Shown here: positions 60,183 through 64,000 of the stretch, in pieces
Layout of the letters: every line of letters begins with the position of its first letter
Numbering within the stretch: position 1 is the stretch's first letter
Source of the DNA: Bdellovibrionota bacterium
GTDB taxonomy: Bacteria; Bdellovibrionota; Bdellovibrionia; Bdellovibrionales; JAMPXM01
Length of the DNA: 64,000 nucleotides
Assembly (NCBI GenBank): GCA_963170185.1
Contig: CAUJGS010000036.1
Location: forward strand, 1 to 64,000
Direction of reading: 5' to 3'
The notes under the pieces: generated by a model
Database searches by the model: none
Seen by the model: the letters and a program-made list of their open reading frames with translations, nothing else
What the model was told of the DNA's origin: nothing
Made by a program: the position numbers and the translations under genes

Positions 60183-62625
60183 TTCCGCGCCCGGAGAACT
60201 GCGATGTCGGCGCGTCGGCCGCACCACCGCCCGCACGCTTCGGATAGTCGATACGCTGGTGATAGATTCCCAAAAGAACTCGGATGAAGGCATCTTCGAT
60301 GATCGAAAGATCCTTCAGCGTGAGATTACATTCCTCGAGTTGGCCATCCATGAATTTACGCTGAATGATGTTCTTCACGATGTTTTGTAGACGCATCGGC
60401 GTCGGTTCATCCAGCGAGCGCGACGCCGCTTCGATAGAATCAGCGAGCATGATCAACGCCGCCTCGCGAAACTGCGGACGCGGGCCCGGGTAACGGAAGT
60501 CCTCTTCGTGGACCTCGTCGATTTCCTCGTCTTGATTCTCGACCGCACGGTTGTAAAAGAATTGAATCAACGTCGTTCCGTGATGCTGCACGATACCGTC
60601 GATGATCGGCTTTCCAAGTTTGTGCTCAAGCCCAAGCTCCACACCGTCTTTCACGTGAGCGATCAGAATCGTCTTCGACATGTGAGGACTCAAGTGATCG
60701 TGCGGATTCTGCCCAGGTTTTTGGTTTTCAATGAAGTACTGGGCGTGTTCGGTTTTGCCGATGTCGTGATAGTAGCTCATCACCTTGGCAAGAAGCGGGT
60801 TGGCTCCGATTTCTTCGGCCGCCGACTCCACCATCGAGCCCACCACGAGCGAGTGATGGTACGTTCCAGGTGCCTTCACGATCATCTCTTTTAAGAGCGG
60901 GTGGTTGAGATTCGCCAGCTCCATGAGCGCGACGTCCGTGGTTGCATTGAACAACGACTCCAAAATCGGCACCACGGCCGAAGCCAAAAGCGACGCGATC
61001 AAGCCCGACAAAAATCCCGCCGGCACCGACCACGCCAAAGTCGAAAGAAAGGCTTCGTCGTTTCTAGAAAGAATCGTCGTCACCAAGAGCACCATGACGG
61101 CATTGACAAGCCCGGTGCGCACTCCCGCCCAGTGTAAGTCATTTCGTCGCTTAAACTTGTGAACTCCTCGCGCGGCCGCAAGACCGCCGATCACACTGAC
61201 CAAGACGAAACCAAACTTGAAGTCGACCATGACCCCAAGCACGACCGCCATGAACAGCGTAAAGATCCAAACCACTTCGCCTGAAACGATCAAAAGACCA
61301 ACCAACATCGGCCCCAGCGCCACAGGCGCTAGGTACATAAACGCCTGTTCGGGAATCATCGAGCCAAAGTGCGATGAAAACGCCGCGTTCGTCAGGAAGA
61401 TGAAAAACTTCGTCATCACCGTCACCAGAATCGTGACCAACCCCATGATGGCGAGATCTTTGTTCGATATCTCAACGCGATTCAAAGTGAACCGACGCAA
61501 GTATGAGAAGAAGACGAGTGCCATCACCACAAACATCGTCGCGGTGACAAGACTCACCAGCTTGCGATTGCGGTCACTGCGCTGAGTTTCGATCTGATTC
61601 AAAAGAGTTTTATGGATGGGAGAAACAACACTGCCGTCCGGAATGATGATCTGACCCTTTTTCACCGAGATCACAACCGGAAGTACCTCGGCACGAGCCT
61701 TTTCACGTCGGGTCTCAGTCTCTTGCCGATTGGGAGTCACGGTGGGCTGAATAAGCGCCCGAGCCAGCTCCTCATAAAGTCGCGCATCTGACGTGTTGAA
61801 TGCACGTCGTTTCGCGATGGCTCCGATACCCAAACCCTCTTCATCACGCAGGTCGCGCATATCCACGGCCGTGTTCAGACTTTCTCGCCCACGCCCGGTG
61901 CGCGTGACCTCACGAAGCAGAACCTCTTTTGTGCTGGGCGGAACCGACTGCGGCAGATTGTCGACAAGTTTCATCTGGGACCAAAGGTCCACCTGATCCG
62001 TCAACGCCGCTTCGATACGAGGAGAAAATCGTTTTTCAATCAACCACTCGTAAACCGGTTCCGAAACCGAAGCGCCCAGCAGCTTTTCAAACTGACTCTT
62101 GCCGGCCATCAATTTTTTTAACTGATCCCAGCGCTCGAATTCATCTTTGGAAAGCGAGACCTTTCGCATTTCATCGCGCCCTTTGCGAAACGCGCTGTAA
62201 ATGCGTCCGTAAACCTCGTCGTAGGTGCCGCGGTCGTAGTCAAAGACTGGAGTCACGCCAAGCTCGGACTGCCTGCGTTTTTGTTCGGTGGAAACCTCGT
62301 CGACGATTTCAAACGAAACCGGACTCTTGATATCACGCGCGACCGTGTCGCCAATGCGTGCCGAGAACGTGAAATCAAAATCGTTGAACAAGAGAAACGA
62401 AAGCAGCAGTGAGAACAAAAACAAGGCTGCAAGACGGCGCAACTGAAGCTTTTCATCCAGTTTGGCGATGATCGATCCGAGAAAGGTTTTTTCAAACCCG
62501 AGATCGTTTACCCAATCCAAGAACCGCATCGAGTGATCGATGTAATGCGATCTCGCATGCAACGATTCGCGGCTACCGCTCTTCCCGAAGGACGATTTTT
62601 TTCCAGGTTTTCCGAACTTGCCCAT
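60175..62625 (-). CDS. 7TM-HD phosphohydrolase (PgpH-type, possible c-di-AMP phosphodiesterase)
   Basis: An 816-residue membrane protein. A Gly/Lys/Ser-rich tail is followed by one membrane helix (about 66-85), a large extracellular 7TM-HD domain (about 90-350, with VKKGQIIIPDGSVVSP at its end), six or seven helices (about 355-560) and a cytoplasmic HD domain: TYHHSLVVGSM, HDIGK with His 620 and Asp 621, DHLSPHMSKTILIAHV, IVQHHGTTLIQFFYNRA. This is the layout of PgpH, which hydrolyses cyclic di-AMP in Gram-positives. It leads the envelope cluster and overlaps ybeY at its end. Confidence 0.94.
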   Translation of the reverse strand: MGKFGKPGKKSSFGKSGSRESLHARSHYIDHSMRFLDWVNDLGFEKTFLGSIIAKLDEKLQLRRLAALFLFSLLLSFLLFNDFDFTFSARIGDTVARDIKSPVSFEIVDEVSTEQKRRQSELGVTPVFDYDRGTYDEVYGRIYSAFRKGRDEMRKVSLSKDEFERWDQLKKLMAGKSQFEKLLGASVSEPVYEWLIEKRFSPRIEAALTDQVDLWSQMKLVDNLPQSVPPSTKEVLLREVTRTGRGRESLNTAVDMRDLRDEEGLGIGAIAKRRAFNTSDARLYEELARALIQPTVTPNRQETETRREKARAEVLPVVISVKKGQIIIPDGSVVSPIHKTLLNQIETQRSDRNRKLVSLVTATMFVVMALVFFSYLRRFTLNRVEISNKDLAIMGLVTILVTVMTKFFIFLTNAAFSSHFGSMIPEQAFMYLAPVALGPMLVGLLIVSGEVVWIFTLFMAVVLGVMVDFKFGFVLVSVIGGLAAARGVHKFKRRNDLHWAGVRTGLVNAVMVLLVTTILSRNDEAFLSTLAWSVPAGFLSGLIASLLASAVVPILESLFNATTDVALMELANLNHPLLKEMIVKAPGTYHHSLVVGSMVESAAEEIGANPLLAKVMSYYHDIGKTEHAQYFIENQKPGQNPHDHLSPHMSKTILIAHVKDGVELGLEHKLGKPIIDGIVQHHGTTLIQFFYNRAVENQDEEIDEVHEEDFRYPGPRPQFREAALIMLADSIEAASRSLDEPTPMRLQNIVKNIIQRKFMDGQLEECNLTLKDLSIIEDAFIRVLLGIYHQRIDYPKRAGGGAADAPTSQFSGRGNA

Positions 62626-62772
62626 AAATGATTCGCCGATATCTCGCCGCTGTTTTACCTATGTGACTTCCTTAAAGATTACCCGAGTTTTTCTGCCGAC
62701 GCGCTACTTGACTCGACCTTTGCCGCAAAGCGCGTGCCTCGACAAGACCAGCATCCTGTGGGACCTAGCCTA

Positions 62773-63756
62773 ATGCCTGAAAACACACAGAATTCCCAAG
62801 GCCAAAGCCCCACTCCTCAATCCGTCCTGACAGCTTTCGCCGAGTTTGTAGAAACCGTTCGCCGCTTACGCGCCCCGGAAGGCTGCCCCTGGGATCGCGA
62901 GCAAACCCATCGCTCTCTTGTTCCCTATCTTCTCGAGGAGAGTTTTGAACTGGCAGAGGCCATCGAAAACGGGAACGATTCAAAGATCACCGAAGAATTG
63001 GGCGACGTGCTCTTACAGGTCGTCTTGCACGCGCAAATCGCAAACGAAACAAGACGCTTTGACATCGAGGCGGTCGCTCGCAGCATCAACGAAAAGATGA
63101 TTCGTCGCCACCCACATGTCTTTGGCGATCACGAGTCTGGGCAAACAGCCGCTGATTTTAAAGGCATTACCAGCGACCAGGTTCTAAAAAACTGGCAAGA
63201 AATAAAAGCCACGGAAAAAGCGACGCTCGAAGCCACTGGCGTGTCGCAAGACGCTGGTCCACGCACGGTCTTGAAAAACATCAAAGGAACCGACTTTCGC
63301 TTCGACGTGCCACTGGCGCTTCCAGCCCTTCAACGGGCGTCGAAGATCGGAGACAAAACCAAGAAGCGTCGCTTCGACTGGCCAGACTGGCGAGGCGTGA
63401 TGAGTAAAATCGACGAAGAGCTTGCCGAACTAAAAAAAGCTCTCGAAGAAGCCAACTCCGTCCATCACGTCCCAAAGGACCACGCCGAAACCGGCCCGAT
63501 TCAAGACCCTATCGCCAGCGAAATCGGCGATCTGCTTTTCACCGTTGCGCAACTGGCTCGCCATCGCGGGCTAGATCCCGAACAGGCCTTGCGTGAAACC
63601 AACTCACGTTTCGAACGGCGCTACGGAGTTTTGCACGAACTCGCAAGCGAACTTGAAAAGAAAGACGGCCGCGGCTGGGACGCCCGTTCGCAAGACGAAC
63701 TCGAAAAACTCTGGCAAGAATCGAAAACCCGTTTACGCGAAGCTGGTCTTGAGTAA
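62773..63756 (+). CDS. mazG: Nucleoside triphosphate pyrophosphohydrolase MazG
   Basis: A 327-residue house-cleaning NTP pyrophosphatase. It has two MazG domains: GCPWDREQTHRSLVPYLLEESFELAEAIE with EELGDVLLQVVLHAQI (first), and RRFDWPDWRGVMSKIDEELAEL with EIGDLLFTVAQLARHRGLDPE (second). The E-x-x-E-x12-E-x-x-D metal motifs are complete. Start is the ATG at 62773; a GTG at 62734 would add 13 residues. Its stop overlaps the next start (TAATG). Confidence 0.96.
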   Translation: MPENTQNSQGQSPTPQSVLTAFAEFVETVRRLRAPEGCPWDREQTHRSLVPYLLEESFELAEAIENGNDSKITEELGDVLLQVVLHAQIANETRRFDIEAVARSINEKMIRRHPHVFGDHESGQTAADFKGITSDQVLKNWQEIKATEKATLEATGVSQDAGPRTVLKNIKGTDFRFDVPLALPALQRASKIGDKTKKRRFDWPDWRGVMSKIDEELAELKKALEEANSVHHVPKDHAETGPIQDPIASEIGDLLFTVAQLARHRGLDPEQALRETNSRFERRYGVLHELASELEKKDGRGWDARSQDELEKLWQESKTRLREAGLE

Positions 63757-64000
63757 TGTCGCTCACCGCGCTCAAGAATTGGATGAAGTACCAAGAGCGA
63801 CTCGCGCGCGGGCTACTCAAAGAGTTTTCCGATCTCTTTCAAGATAAAACAGAAATCGCGGAAGTCCGAAAACGCACGCTCGAGCTCGTGCCTTTTTGGG
63901 TGGCGGCCGGAGCCACCGGCGCCATCAGCGTGATCTACGCTCGCAGCTTTCATTACGCCGAACAGCTTTCAAGCCGCATCTTTCAAGAAATCGGCGATTG
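63756..64000 (+). CDS. Start of membrane protein gene, possible ClC-type chloride channel
   Basis: Starts at ATG 63756 in a TAATG overlap with mazG and runs off the window; 81 residues visible. A 45-residue cytoplasmic part (RLARGLLKEFSDLFQDK) leads to a membrane helix, PFWVAAGATGAISVIYARSFHYAEQL, whose Gly/Ala spacing and following aromatic segment resemble helix B of ClC channels. With so little sequence the call is tentative. Confidence 0.5.
   Translation, partial: MSLTALKNWMKYQERLARGLLKEFSDLFQDKTEIAEVRKRTLELVPFWVAAGATGAISVIYARSFHYAEQLSSRIFQEIGD

Noticed and set aside
1-64000. CRISPR array, rRNA, insertion sequences, toxin-antitoxin pairs
   Set aside because: Looked for repeated spacer arrays, transposase motifs and paired small genes with known toxin folds; none found.

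Overview
The window looks like chromosomal DNA of a predatory or predator-related Gram-negative bacterium of the Bdellovibrionota type, or a close deltaproteobacterial relative. This is inferred from gene content, not from a database search: a pilB-pilT-pilC-pilS-pilR cluster, a TIGR02147/DUF4423 regulator, many lipoproteins and exported proteins of unknown function, a lipid A cluster containing a Gfo/Idh (GnnA-like) dehydrogenase, and a classical +1-frameshifted prfB.

Region by region. (1) 2-9825 (+): a compact four-gene run encoding a metzincin-type zinc protease (cut off at its 5' end), two very large paralogous lipoproteins (1177 and 1127 aa) and, between them, a 315-aa predicted outer-membrane barrel. 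The last three genes are joined by TAATG overlaps or a short gap. This is the best candidate here for an undescribed surface system. (2) 9937-19746: an accessory region with tRNA-Arg(CCT), a lipoprotein-type Mn superoxide dismutase, exported unknowns, a lipoprotein serine hydrolase, a TIGR02147 regulator with an exported HExxH protein, an eight-unit repeat protein, a cobalamin riboswitch with a 19-codon leader ORF in front of btuB, and a TauE/SafE plus DUF1634 pair. (3) 19746-25970: small and exported unknowns and an ECF sigma operon (sigma factor, one-TM anti-sigma candidate, 59-aa acidic protein, DUF3106-like Arg-rich exported protein, outer-membrane barrel), then a frameshifted and truncated sensor-domain remnant.

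(4) 26058-37263 (-): one long probable operon, ribF, AroE-like protein, pilB, pilT, pilC, pilS, pilR, and a membrane protein with two cNMP-binding domains. This joins the type IV pilus motor, its two-component control and a possible nucleotide sensor. (5) 37431-45320: a CHASE2 kinase and NtrC-type regulator pair, a TetR regulator with two matching operators facing a small membrane protein, two GT9 (heptosyltransferase-like) genes, and a P-loop ATPase.

(6) 45325-62625 (-): an envelope-assembly supercluster. In transcription order it reads HD phosphohydrolase, ybeY, prfB (frameshifted), lolC/E, lolD, bamA, skp, fabZ, lpxA, gnnA-like, lpxB, lpxK, lpxL-like, DUF3108 lipoprotein, beta-CASP hydrolase. 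Together these make lipid A, export lipoproteins and insert outer-membrane proteins. lpxD is not in its usual place. (7) 62773-64000 (+): mazG and the start of a possible ClC channel gene.

No CRISPR array, insertion sequence or rRNA was seen. No stretch over 300 bases is left without a gene; the longest gaps, about 250-290 bases before 11064 and before 14724, hold only possible promoters.
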